64,000 nucleotides of DNA. Origin: Citrus sinensis (Eukaryota; Streptophyta; Magnoliopsida; Sapindales; Rutaceae). A model generated the notes under the pieces. It was not told where the DNA came from. It ran no database searches and saw nothing but the letters and a program-made list of their open reading frames with translations. The translations under genes were made by a program, and so were the position numbers. The stretch spans positions 9,588,001 through 9,652,000 of the forward strand of contig NC_068556.1 of NCBI RefSeq assembly GCF_022201045.2, read 5' to 3'. How positions within the stretch are numbered: position 1 is the stretch's first letter; each line of letters begins with the position of its first letter. Positions 48,838 through 61,195 of this stretch are shown one piece after another.

Positions 48838-51800
48838 AATGGTACTTGGACAATGGTTGTTCAAGGCATATGACCAGAAACTATGCATGATTTTCAAGTT
48901 TCACCAAAATCGAAAACGATGGAGATGTTTCATTTGGAGACAATTCAAAGGGAAAGATTCTCGGAATTGGTAATGTCGGTAAAGTTTTGTCAACCCTAAT
49001 TGAAAATGTATGTTTGGTTGAAAATTTGAAACACAATTTGATTAATATTAGTCAATTGTTTGACAAAGGTTATAAAATTGTTTTTGATAAATCTAGATGT
49101 GCTATTGAGAATGCATGTGATGGCAAGATTTTATTTGTTAGAAATAGATGTGGTAATGTTTATACCATTGATATAGAATGTGCATCTACTCGTGATAAAT
49201 ATTTTTTGGTATTGCATGATGATGATTGGCTATGATATAGAAGACTAAGACATGCAAGCATGAATTTAGTTTTGAAGATTTTAAAAAATGATTTAGTTAA
49301 AAGTCTTCCAAAAATCGGTTTTCAAAAAGATAGAATTTGCAAAGCATGCCAATTTGGTAAACAAATCAAAACATTGTTTAAAAGCAAAAATCATATTTCT
49401 ACTTCAAAAACTCTTCAACTACTTCATATAGACTTATTTGGTCCTTCAAGATATGCTAGCCTAAGTGGCAAGTATTATACTTTTGTAATTGTCAATGATT
49501 TTTCAAGATACACATGAGTATTATTCTTAGTTAATAAAGATGATGCTCTTGATTGTTTTAAAGTATTTTGTAAGAAAATTTAAAATGAAAAGGGTATGGT
49601 ATTACATGCATTAGGAGTGATCATTGTGGATAATTTGAAAATCTTGTATTTGAGAATTTTTGTAATGATTTTGGCGTTGAGCATCAATATTCATCACCTA
49701 AGACTTATCAACAAAATAGAGTTGTTGAGAGGAAGAATAAGTCTATTCAAGAAATGATTAGGACCATGTTGAATGAGAATGCTTTACCAAATATTTTTGG
49801 GCCGAAGCCGTCAACACCGCTTGTTATGTTTTAAATTGGGTGTTGATTAGACCTCATCTCAATAAAACTCCCTATGAGCTTTGGAAAAATAGAAAACCCA
49901 ACATTGATTATTTCAAAATTTTTAGATGTAAATGTTTTATTTTGAACACAAAAGATAATCTTAGCAAATTTGATCCAAACTCTGATGTTGGTATCTTTCT
50001 TGGATTTTCAAACTCAAGCAAAGCTTATAGAGTTTATAATAAAAGAACTCTAGTTGTGGAAGAATCAATGTATGTTACATTTGATGAATATAACCCCTTC
50101 TTTGTGGAAAAAGTAGTTGTTAATGATGATGCAGATGGAGAGTTACAAGAAAAATCATTAAAAGATAAACGAGAGAATGTATTACAAGAAAATCAAGAGG
50201 ATAGACAAGAATAACAAACAAATATGGAGCAACAAGAAAGTACTTATTAAACACTCTCTAAGGAGTAGAGGTATGTTTCCGCTCATCTTAAGGATTTAAT
50301 TTTAAGTGATCATTTAAGAGGTGTTACCACTAGCTCATCATTTAGAAATACTTGTGAGCATGCTGCATTTATTTTTCAAATTGAACCAAAATCCTTTGCG
50401 GATACGGAAAATAATGAATCTTGGATTATGTCAATGCAAAAGGAGTTGAATCAATTTAAGAGAAATAATGTATGGGAATTAGTTCCTAAACCAAAACACC
50501 AATATGTCATAGGTGCTAAATGAGTATTTAGAAATAAGATGGGTGAATTCGGTCTGGTTGTAAGGAATAAAGTTAGATTAGTGGTTCAATGGTACGACTA
50601 AGAAGAAGGAATTGATTTTGATGAAACATTTGCACATGTAGCTGGATTAGAATCCATTAGGATGTTGTTAGCATTTGCATGTCATAAAGATTTTATTTTA
50701 TACCAAATGAATGTCAAAAGTGATTTCTTAAATGGTTATATTATGGAAGAAGTGTATGTGAAACAACCCTCTGGTTTTGAAAATGAAAAATTTCCAAATC
50801 ATGTTTATAAATTGTCAAAAGCATTGTATCTATTGAAGCAAACACCTAGAGCATGGAATGATAGGCTTAAGAATTTCTTATTGGATAATGAGTTTTCAAT
50901 GGAAAATGCTGATACTACTCTCTTTGTTAAGCATAAGAACCAAAATATACTTGTAGTTCAAATTTATGTTGATGATATTATCTTTGGTTCTACTAATGAA
51001 TTGTTGTGTAAAGAATTTTCATCTTGTATGAGCAAAAAATTTGAGATGAGTATGATGTGAGAGTTGAAGTACTTCCTTACACTGCAAATAAACAAAGGAG
51101 GATGAAATTTTTATAAATCAAGCCAAGTATGTGAAAGACCTACTCAAAAGATTTGGCTATGATAATGGAACTACAAAAAACACTCCAATGAGTACTACTA
51201 TCAAGTTGGACGAAGATAAGAATAATAAGGAGGTTGACATTAAGATATATTAAGGTATGATCGGATTCTTACTCTACTTGACTGCTAGTAGATATGATAT
51301 TATATTTAGTGTATGCTTGTGTGCTAGATTTCAATATTGTTCTAAAGAGTCACACTTGCTTGCCGTTAAACGAATTTTTCGATATTTGATTAACACCATC
51401 AATCTTAGCCTTTGGTATCCTAGGGGAACTCATATTGACTTAACTTGTTATTCAGATGCTAATTTTATCAGATATAAAGTTAATAAGAAAAGTACTAGTG
51501 GAACATGTCACTTCCTAGGTCATTCACTTGTCTCTTGGTTTAGTCAGAAACAAAATTCGATTGCACTTTCAACCATTGAGGTATAATATATTGCCACGGG
51601 TAGTTGTTGTGAACAAGCTCTTTGGATGAAACAAACCCTTAGAGACTGTGGTATTAATCTTGATCAAATACCTATCTTGTGTGACAATACTAGTGCTATT
51701 AATCTATCAAAGAATCTCATTCGGCATTCTAAGACCAAGCATATAGAGATTAGACATCATTTTATAAGAGATCATGCTAAAAAAGGAGATGTCGTGATTA

Positions 51801-51847
51801 AATTTGTTTATACTAAAAATCAACTTGCAGATATCTTTACAAAACCC
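48838..51847 (+). pseudogene. Broken pol region of the copia element (PR, IN, RT, most of RNase H)
   Basis: Protease is seen at about 48838-48960 with WYLDNGCS in place of the usual WYLDSGCS, so the catalytic D-S/T-G is changed to D-N-G. Integrase follows: the zinc-binding end near 49240-49370 (KACQFGK) and the core near 49430-49840 (HIDLFGP), with stops at about 49517 and 49580. Reverse transcriptase covers about 50440-51120 with the YVDD site at 50965-50976, but has stops near 50521, 50600 and 51058. RNase H and connection sequences run from 51257 to the MITE border after DIFTKPL. No intact polyprotein can be made. Confidence 0.9.
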
Positions 51848-51850
51848 TTA

Positions 51851-52680
51851 GGTAGTGTTTACTTTCTGGAGTGGGAGTGTGGAGTGTGGAGTGTGGATTC
51901 TTCTCACTCCAGTGTTTACTTACCTTAAAAAAAGGGGGAGTGGGAGTGGGAGTGGAAATCCGTGGGTCCCACCCAATTTTGGAGTGAGGAGTGGGATTCC
52001 CACTCCCATGGGGGGAGATAAGAGTGGGAATCCACTCCCCCCTCTTCCCATTTTATCCCTATAATAAAATAAATAAATAATATTTAATAAAATAAATAAT
52101 ATCATATTTATTAAAAATAATAATTATATCATATTTATTTTATTAAATTTAATAAAATAAAAATAAATAAATATTATATTTAAATTAATAATATTAAACA
52201 TTAATTTTAATAAATATTAATTATTTATTTAATTAATAATAATAAATATTTTATTCTAAAAAAATATTAATTTTGTACTATATTATCAATAATAATATTT
52301 CATTTGTGTTGCTATTATTAATAATTTTTATTCACATAATTTAAATTTAAATTAATAAAAAATTATGATTTACATAATTAAGAATATTAGTAATTATTAT
52401 TAATTTAGAAATATAATAAAATATTTATTTTATTTTCCAAATATTTTTTATTAATTTTTAAATTACAAATTATAATTCTGTACATAAGGATAAAATTATA
52501 ATTTAAAACAATTTACTCCCAATCTAAGATAAAGTAAACAAATAATTAGAATTCTGATTGACAATCCATACTTTCATTTAGTCTAAGTAAACACCCTACT
52601 CCCACTCCCACTCCACACTCCTAATCCAAGGATTCCCACTTCTCAGAATTCCCACTCCAATCCAAAAAGTAAACGCAGCA
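51851..52680. mobile_element. Tourist-like MITE, copy B, inserted in the copia pol end
   Basis: The 830-bp element begins GGTAGTGTTTACTT and ends with the complement of TGCTGCGTTTACTT, flanked by TTA on both sides (51848-51850 and 52681-52683). It matches copy A in reverse orientation. It sits in the last codons of pol: the short C-terminal remainder of RNase H continues at about 52681-52740. It therefore inserted after the copia element was in place. Confidence 0.88.
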
Positions 52681-53951
52681 TTAGTGAAGAGCAATTTATA
52701 AAAATTAGGCATGAGATTGGAATGATGAATGTTGCATCTTAATTTATAATTTTTTTTGGCATCATTATTTGATATGAGTAATTTCATATGTTTGATCATA
52801 CATGCACTTATGTTTCATGCATTAAAAGGCTTATTGAAAGGTTTTAAGTCACAAAATGGTTTAAAATCAATCAAGTTTTAAGTCAAAAATAAATCGGTGT
52901 GTACAATACAAGTCTAAGGGTTAACCAATATTCAATAAGAGGCAAAATGATTTCTAAGGATAAACCAACATACTACTTCTAATCAACCGGATAGTCCTTT
53001 TTGCTTATTGTTACTCACTGGACAAATCCAGATAACCAGATATAGAAAATCGGTAGGTCATTTTCTTAAAGGTTACTCTCGGGTCACAATCCGGATAGCC
53101 GGTTAAGAAAATCGATAAACCATTTCTTAATCTTTCCTTTCTGGACCTTAACCGGTCAGTCGGTTCCTTTGAAACGGTAAGCCGGATCTGCGTTGGCATT
53201 CATTGGATTATAACCGGTAAGCCAAATTTTACTTTGGCACTCACTAGAAATAATCGGTCAACCGGTTAGGGAAACCGGTAAACTGTTTTCAACTTCTGAC
53301 TTTCTGGATACAAATTGGTTAGTCGGTTAGTGCAATTCGGTAAGCTAGATTCGGGTTTTTTAAACAATAAACTATTCACCTTCTCTCCATTCGGCAAATT
53401 GATTCCTTCTCTCACTAAAAGCCATTTCCTTTCTCACTCATTCTCTCTCTCAAATCTATCATTCTTATCGATTTCTACTCCAAATTGATTCACAAAAATC
53501 ATTCCCCATCATTCTTTGTGCTCAAAATTATCTTCAAAATCTTGTAGTCTCTTATGCTTGTATTTGGACACACTAACATTTACTGCTTTATGTTGTTTTA
53601 TTTTCCATTTAAATTATATGAATGTTTGTTATGTTTTTTGATTATGTGGATTTGATATGATTGTTGGTTATGTTTTTCACTTATGTTTTGGATAATGTAG
53701 AACTAATGTGCTTGTCTTGAGATTTTGATGATTAATAGGGGGAGCTTTTTACTCTTTTTGATGCTGAAGGGGGAGATATGATAAGTAATGGGGAAATTTG
53801 TTTGTTATGAAAAATATTCATATGCATTTACGTAGGGAGAGTCTTTTAAATTATTTTCAAATTTGTTTGTAAACTTGCATTGATTAAGGGGGGTTTTTTA
53901 TAACTAAATCAAATCTTTATAATTTTTTGTCATCATAAAAAAATGGGAGAT
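52681..53951 (+). other. 3' non-coding part of the copia element with repeated palindromes and polypurine tracts
   Basis: The last pol codons (to about 52740) are followed by about 1.2 kb without coding sequence; I see no envelope-like frame. Between about 52985 and 53345 the words AACCGG, CCGGTTA, CGGTAAGCCGG and GTCGGTT recur more than ten times. G-rich purine tracts with GGGGGAG stand at about 53737 and 53767, a GGGGGG tract at about 53887, and AAAAAAATGGGAGAT directly before the 3' LTR (53937-53951) is the priming tract. Multiple tracts are a known Sirevirus trait. Confidence 0.75.
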
Positions 53952-55054
53952 TGTTAGTCTATATGGTTATAAAATGTTGATTTTGATGATAACAAACTAC
54001 ATGTTTTGGATAAACAAAGAATTACACATTATGCTTTTATAATAAGAAAATGATTTTATGAAATTAGTTATTTATCAAAATGTGGACTAAAATGAAAAAG
54101 TTTTTGCCATCTTTGATTTTAATAAGTATTGTTTTGAATTCTAAATTTAGATCTATTTATAAATATTTGAAAGGTTGTGGGCCATACTATAATTTCTATA
54201 AATTTTGGACTTTACCATAATTTTAATAAGTTTTGGAAATGACAAGCATTATTTAGAAATTTTGAAATTGTACCTTTTTGCAAAGGTTTCTGACGTTTGG
54301 GCCATAATATAATTTTATAAAGATTTTGGGCAAACTATAATTATGGAAAATAGTTGTTTCACTGTAGCAAAGCGGCTAACCGGATTCAGAAAGTGGCAAA
54401 CCGGATGTGCAAAAATTTAAATATTTGAATATAACGGTAACATAAAGCGGCAAGCCGGATTCACAAAGCAGCAAACCGATTATCACTAGAAAGTTAATAA
54501 CGGCTAGTTTTCTTCTTCAACTATAAAATGGTTCAAATCAAATTCATTTTAATACATACAACAATAGTTATCATTCAGCATTCATCTGCAATCTGAGCAT
54601 AAACTTTGTGATTTCATTCATTCACACACATTGCGCTTTCATTTGTAATCAAACACATTGTGTGAGAAAAATTTATTTGTTATCATTTTTGTAAAATCAA
54701 GTTGAGAGGTTGTAAGTGTTGGGATACACTTGGTGAAGAGATTGAGGATAATCTCTTGTTATAAAGGTCCATTGACACCTTGAAAGTCAATTGTAAGCAT
54801 TTGAAGCCTTAGGAGGCTTGGATAGTGAAATCCTCAAGCTTGGTTGCTTGGAGGCGTTGACGTAGGCGAGGATTGTCGAACTACATAAAAATATTTGTGT
54901 TTGCTCTCTCCTCCCTTACTCTTTTAATTTTTGACCATTTTAAAATTTATTATTTTTTATTTCATTAAGACATTGATTAAATTATTGTGTGGTTCGTTTA
55001 TCTTAAGTTTTAAAAACTCAATTCACCCCCTTGGGTTTCATAACTAGTATTTCA
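53952..55054 (+). repeat. 3' LTR of the copia element
   Basis: Begins TGTTAGTCTATATGG and ends CTAGTATTTCA, followed by the TGAAG duplication (55055-55059). It differs from the 5' LTR by scattered substitutions and short indels, for example a longer segment with AAGCGGCAAGCCGG near 54447. Confidence 0.93.
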
Positions 55055-55087
55055 TGAAGTAATGACAGTTTCACCAATGAAGTCATA

Positions 55088-56260
55088 ACACATTATAAGA
55101 ACTAGAAAATCGTCAATGGGCGGTACATAGCACGGTACAAGCATGACATGTATCTGTATAGCACGACACAATATAAGCACGTTTTGGTAGGGCACCCGGT
55201 ACAAAATGACATGCACGCGAGCTGTGTTAGACTGTGAATTTTAGGCACGTGGACCTTAAAATCACGATCATAGATAGGATAAAAGACAATGCATGAAAAG
55301 ATCCATAATGAGCACATTTTACTTTTTAATAAAAGTAGACTTAAAGTTTTATGATTTTACAAATAATTTGAAATTAAATATTTTAATATATTTTATCAAC
55401 GCAAGTTTGTTACATTAATTTAAGAATAATGATACAGCCACAAATTCTTGTACAAACTTATTTTGTACAAACTGATGTGGCATGATAAGATTGGTTGAAT
55501 TAAATATCACTTGGCCCACATGATTTGTTTTTATTAATTTATATTTTCATTTAACCAATGAATTAATGCCACGTCAGTTTGTACAAAATAAGTTTGTACA
55601 AGAGTTTGTGGCTGTATCATTACTCTTAATTTAATTCTTAGTTTCAACTAGAAAAATACTCTAATTGTTTTATTTTTATAATTTATTAAATGAATAGATG
55701 ATATCATGATTTTAATAAATAAAATTATAAATATCGTGATCCTATAAAATGTAAGTATCAATGTCATTGTAGATTGCGATATATGATTCTACATAAGTCT
55801 AAATTAACAATCAAGTTAACCCTTAAGAAAAACTTATTATTGTTATTGCTATTATTATTATTAAGTATTAAAAAGAATTCTAATAATGTAGGGTTTAACT
55901 TAGTAGTTAATATTACATTATTTTATTATTGTTAGTTTATTATTATTGAATATGGGCTTGAATTTTAAACTTTTGATTCTATTGAATTTGGCTAAAGGCA
56001 CATGGACCCAAAAGAAGTATTAGGATGGAAAATGGTATGCTAACAACTTGACATGTCCTCTTAAAATTTTTTAATGAAGGAAAACAGTTTGATCATGCTT
56101 TTTTCTTAGGCATGGCCCACGGCACAACATGGCACATGTGGGCACGACGTGTGTGTCAAGCTAGGCCTAAGTAAAAAAAAAAAAGTATGACATGACACGA
56201 CATAAAGCATATGGCGAGCACGACATGGTACAATAAGAGCCCGAGCCTGCTTAGGCCTTC
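55088..56260. repeat. Dispersed repeat rich in GGCAC and CACGACA words
   Basis: The two outer parts (about 55100-55270 and 56110-56250) share short words such as AGCACG, CACGACA, GACATG and GGTACA. These occur in a class of common plant repeats, often hAT-related. The centre is AT-rich and holds a MITE. Exact ends, duplications and class could not be established. Confidence 0.4.
55423..55626. mobile_element. Foldback MITE, copy 2, with 7-bp duplication
   Basis: The arms are nearly perfect complements over about 55 bases, from AGAATAATGATACAGCCACA through TTGTACAAACTTATTTTGTACAAACTGA to GTGGCAT. TAATTTA flanks both sides exactly (55416-55422 and 55627-55633). The 204-bp element has no coding capacity. 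It is the same family as 9367-9555 and is younger, judging by its better matching arms. Confidence 0.88.
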
Positions 56261-56879
56261 CTTTGATGTCTCTAATCATAGCTTGGTGCCCACCAAAATC
56301 ACTTCCAAAGTATCTCTCCTAAAATCACATGTATCCCATAGAAAAGAGTGGACTAGTTGGGCAGCTACCTAAACCATCATCAACAAGTTCAGTAGCCTTT
56401 CAGTTCAATTGACTCTTTTGAATTAAGCCAATCAGGGTTAAGAACATTTTTCAGTAGGGACAATCTCATAAAAGACAATTATCCAACCCTAAAAAGTCTA
56501 AAAAACTTAATAGGAACAACTAAATTACTCCTTAACCCCTACTTGAGGAAAGAAGAAATCAATGAAAGTTTGCCACATGTCCAAAAGACAAAGATGTCCT
56601 CAAGAGCACTCTTTTTACAAGGTCAAGTTAATTTCACAAAGAAGACAAGATTTCTCACTCTCACAACACTCAAACTTTCTCTTATTTTAAGGTTTCTCTG
56701 AAACCCATCAACTTCTCTAGCCTTTATCTACTTAATTGTTGGAGTACCATTGCAAGCATCACCTCTAACGTCTCTTTTTCTTTACTCTCAAGATTGTCCC
56801 AGTTTTGACAATCCCTGGAAAACCATCCTGAAGTAGAACAACCCCATTATTTACAAAATCAATCCTCAAAATGAAACTC

Positions 56880-57985
56880 TCAACTACAAGAAATTTGACT
56901 TTTTAAGATGATATTTTTTACAACGCTTTGAAATTTGGTCATGAAATGATATTTATTGTGATGAATTTATGAAATCGTATCTAATAATTTTGTCTTGACT
57001 TGTGTTATATTTTGTGACCAATAATTTTATTTTGGAACACAATATTTGATAATGATTCAATCTTTTTGTGACAAATATTATTTTAGTCACTGAAAAACAT
57101 ATTATTTTAGTGCAAAAATTTCCCTCCAAAATTGAAACATTTTGGGACAATATTTCATCATTTACGACAAAAGAAATGGTTGCGAAATATAAGTTTAGGC
57201 GACGACACTATTTCGTAACTAAAAACTAAGTGTAAGTTTAACTAAACTATATGTAACACATATATTAGTCTCTAAAGCTATTTTTATTTCTTATAGTTTT
57301 AAGACCCAATTTTTTGGTCCTGGATGAGTAATTATAATGACAAAACTAAAAGTAGTAACTAAAAGTTTTGTCTTGAATAACACTATATTTTTTTGACCAA
57401 GTTATTTCTTTTTTGGGACACACTATTTGCTATTTGATACAATTTTCTTGTGACGAATATTATTGTAGTAAAAAGAAATTTTTTTTTGGCTCAAAAATAT
57501 CCTTGAAAAATTGAACATTTTGGGACAATATTTAATCATTCACGACCAAAATAAATGGTCACGAAATATAACTATAGATGACAAAACTGTTTTGCAACTA
57601 AAAAAACAGGTGTAAATTTTGTCAAAGCATCAATAACGATTGAAATTAGTCTCTAAAGCTACTAGGATTTCTTATAATTTTAAGATCTTATTTTTTGGTC
57701 GTAGATGAGTTACTATGGTGACAAAATTAAAAATAGTAACTAAAAGTTTTGTCTTGAATAATGTTGTATTTTTATAACCAAATAATTTATTTCGTGACGC
57801 ATTGCTTAGTCTTTAATTTAAGTTTTTTAATGCACATTATTTTAGTCGCAGAAGGACAAGTTCTTTTTTCCTTTTTAGCACAAAAGTTCCCTTGGAAAAA
57901 TAAACATGCTAGGACGATATTATTAATAGTTGCAAAACATAATCATATGTGACGTGCGGTGGCGGCTTGCACCTTGTAGCAGTGC
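56880..57985. repeat. About 380-bp repeats, possibly a non-autonomous CACTA element
   Basis: Three diverged copies can be followed from anchor lines at about 56979, 57359 and 57739 (TTTTGTCTTGAATAA...), and from TTTGGGACAATATTT at 57141 and 57518. Each has ACGA(C/A)-rich words and TTTTTTGGTC. The left side holds AACTACAAGAAATTTGAC and the right side CTTGTAGCAGTG, both reminiscent of CACTA ends, but no 3-bp duplication was found. It has no transposase. Confidence 0.5.
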
Positions 57986-58189
57986 TGCGCATTCCCTTGA
58001 GACTTGAGAGTTGAGTGTGAGTCTTGAGTCATTGAGTGTGTGGTGCGTTATGATTTTGAGAGTGTGTCACGTGTTTGAGTGTGTAATGACTAATGTGTGT
58101 GTGTGAGTGTTTATATATATACATGTAGAGCAAGAATCTTGACTCGAATTTGATTGGGCCTCAAAACTTGAGCTTAAGCACAACCCTTA

Positions 58190-58399
58190 ACCCTTAAATT
58201 TGAGTCAAAGCCTAAAAATTTCAGACCGGATTAATCAAACAAAAAATCCACTTGGGTTTTTTTGCCATCTCTAATTTCTCATGTGATTTTGCCATCCCTT
58301 AAATTCAAGTCAAAGCCTGGAAATTTCAGACCGGATCAATCAGGCAAAAAATCAGCTTGGGTTTTTTTTGCCATCTCTAATTTCTCATGTGATTTTGTT
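58190..58399. repeat. 105-bp tandem duplication
   Basis: The unit with CAAAGCCTAAAAATTTCAGACCGG and TTTGCCATCTCTAATTTCTC is present twice at a spacing of 105 bases (anchors 58206 and 58311). It lies in a GGGCCTCAAAACTTGAGC-type plant repeat and is not coding. Confidence 0.8.
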
Positions 58400-59475
58400 A
58401 TAAATTGGGCCAATGAATTTAATTGTAATTTGGCCTTAATTCCCACAGCAACAAACCTAAACAATATTTAATTGTCTCTAGTTTTGGTCCTTTTAAGCAC
58501 AAATTATTCCCAATTTTCAATTTATTATCCTCTTCAATAAAATAATTCAATTAACTAAAAATAATAAATAAAAATAACTAACAAATATATAAAAAAGGTA
58601 ATATATATATATATTTATGCCCATCATTATGGAGATAGTGGTAAGTGCCAAAAGAAATATAGCCACTTACATTACACCACGTGTCTAGAAGTACTTTAAA
58701 TATGTATAACGAATAGGATCAAAGATCAGTAACCATACAGTAACTTATATAAAAAGCTTGAAAATAATTAATGATTAAACTTGGAAGCATCGACAATAAA
58801 TAATACATGATTACTTACTAAATTACATGCGGGGAACTAAAATATAGATAAAATGGTTATTGGGTCTAACAATATAAAAACCAAAAAATAAAACGAACAG
58901 TAGGGATTCATATCCAAAAAGAGATCTCTCAGTAACTCCGCCTTTCTGGGCATATAAATAGAAGCCAAAAGTATTGAGAAATCATCTTTTGGTTAATTCC
59001 CATTCAAGACAAGAAATTTAGATTTTAAATCCATAAATTCTCTTAAAAGAAAAAAATACTAACAAAAGCATTAGAGTGCCTTTATAGGTCTATGTTTGAG
59101 TCCGATTTGTGAAGATTCTCGAGAAAGAAAATAATTGATATTCAAGCTTGCCAATTTAACTAGTATAGTTTATCACTAGTTTATCACTTGACTTTTCTTC
59201 AGTTACATGAGTATGAATCATTGAAGATTTTTTGAACCTTCAATACCACAGTATGAAAAATGTGAGATGATTTAAAAAATAAAAAATAAAACTAATCAAC
59301 TAATAACAATCAAAGTGTGGATATGGTAAGTTGGCAATGTCAATGGGTAACTTAAGCTATCTCAGTCACAACCATACAAATTGTATCACATGGTCAAGCT
59401 ATGCAAATGTTAAATATCCCACCACCAAACAAGTCTTTAGAATGCATTTGGAATATTACATTGCATTATATTTGT
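58400..59475. other. AT-rich intergenic stretch
   Basis: No gene, RNA or repeat with verifiable borders is seen between the 105-bp duplication and the Harbinger element end. Confidence 0.45.
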
Positions 59476-60092
59476 ATTATGGGTGCGTTTGGTACACGTA
59501 TTATATTATGCTGTATTGTATTATTTTAATGTTGTATTACATTAGCACTGTATTATAATAATACTGTACAATATTTGGTGCTACACTGTACTGTATTAAT
59601 TTTTAGTTATACTATGTTTGGTGTTGCACTGTACTGTATTAATTTCTTTTTGTGATTAATTTTAATTATATATTTAGAAAATAATATCTACTAGTACTTA
59701 GAAAAATACTAACTATAGAAGCGTTAAATTTAAGAATTTTTACATCAATTTTTTTTGTTTAAATAAAAGAATCATAATTCTTTATGTAAAACTAACAAAT
59801 TCTAAGATTTACAATGATAAAAGATTTATTTTTTCAATAATTTGTAAATATATAACCTATGAGATAAAGATTGAAACAAATAATTCAATCAAATAGCATT
59901 TAAAAACTATCACAGCATAAATAAAACAAACTATCACAAGATTCATTCAAAGTTAATACATACTCCAAAAACATCACAAATTAGTAAAGTAACACAATAG
60001 TTGTTTGCGTCCGATAATTTAAGTACACACATCTACAAGCCAAAATACTAATGCAAAATATCATTGTTCAGTTAGAAATCCATACTCTCTAA

Positions 60093-61109
60093 TCAAATTT
60101 CACCTCTCCTCTCATGCTCACGCAAAAGCATCCTAACATAAGCCAACTTACAATCACGATCATTTCGTAATACTTTGAAAGCCTTTATATGTGAAGGCTT
60201 CTCAACCATCAAATTTAAGGTAATAAGCTCGTCATCCACAGAAAGTCCCATCGAAGCAAGCTCTCTGCCAATGTAATCATGATCTTCACTACTTCCAAAC
60301 ATATTCTGAGACATGTCAGTGTTGGCTTGGTGAAATGCTGAAACCAATTTATCAATACCACCAGCAATTTGTTCATCTAATTTAGACCTCCTCTTGTTTG
60401 ATGATTGTGAACGTGATCGAGTAGTGTATTGAGAATTTGAAGGCAGTGTAGTCGACATTGGAGAACCTTCATCATCAATCTCATTATCATCATCATTTAT
60501 TTCTTCTTGAAGTGCTGCATTAGCCATATCATTTGGAGTTTCTGCTGAACTTCCAGTTGCATGGTCTTTTCCAAATATATTTGCTAGCCTCTCATAATAT
60601 GGAAATGTCTTATATCTTCAATTGCTTGCATCTTTATGGGACTACAATAATAAAATAAGATAATTAAATAAACTTTATTATATTCATAACAAACAAATTA
60701 AGGACAATGTTTATAAATGATGACATAAAAAGAAATAATTTTCTTTACTAACCTCCACATATGATCTCCATACTTCGTCACTGTCAACCAGTACACATTT
60801 TCTCAATTCATTCCGACCAAAACCGCTAGTGTTCAACATATCAAATATCACTCCATAAGTTTTCTTCTATATCCTTATCTTAGAGTCAATATGTGGATAT
60901 GCCTTCAAACTGCTCCCTGGTAATAGTTTTTCTAATTCATTTTCAATATATTTGTAACTTCCAGATTTAAAGGTGTCGTTATCAACTCAACCACCATTTG
61001 CAACAACAGCATCTAAAATGTTCAATATTGCCTCTTCTGCGTCTTTTGTCCATGCTCGTCTTGATCCTGTCTTATTTCCAGTAGTATGGCTTGGTCCTCC
61101 ACTTTCCAT
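60093..61109 (-). pseudogene. Harbinger Myb/SANT-like partner protein, broken
   Basis: Two exons are inferred, 61109-60753 and 60641-60093. The start MESGGPSHTTGNK leads into a SANT-like helix set (RRAWTKDAEEAILNILDAVV), and the acidic middle (EEINDDDNEIDDEG) and C-terminal helical part are intact. In working elements this protein binds the transposon ends and brings in the transposase. At least three in-frame stops break it: TGA at about 60987, TAG in the RI-KK line (about 60870) and TGA near 60615. The C-terminal 144 residues (60527-60093) remain open. Confidence 0.82.
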
Positions 61110-61195
61110 TCCTACAAAATAAATATTATAACAATTTTTTGAACAAGTAACTAAAATATAACACCAAGTCAATTCACATCAATAAACCTCGATAA

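Larger units (their letters stand above)
44336..55054 (+). mobile_element. Decayed Ty1/copia retrotransposon, Sirevirus-like, with nested insertions
   Basis: Two similar direct LTRs (44336-45424 and 53952-55054) frame a gag-pol interior in the plus orientation, flanked by TGAAG on both sides (44331-44335 and 55055-55059). The order is gag, protease, integrase, reverse transcriptase, RNase H, which defines the copia group. Long LTRs, a TGGTATCA-type primer site, several GGGGGAGA tracts before the 3' LTR and repeated palindromes in the LTRs are Sirevirus traits. Every gene is broken by stop codons or frameshifts, so it cannot move by itself. Two later insertions interrupt it: a solo LTR (46445-47898) and a MITE (51851-52680). 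Without them the element is about 8.4 kb. Confidence 0.92.

Noticed and set aside
51855-52799. Open frames over the MITE copy B, rich in GSGSG or PLPLP
   Set aside because: These are translations of the GGAGTGGGAGT arms of the MITE, not proteins.
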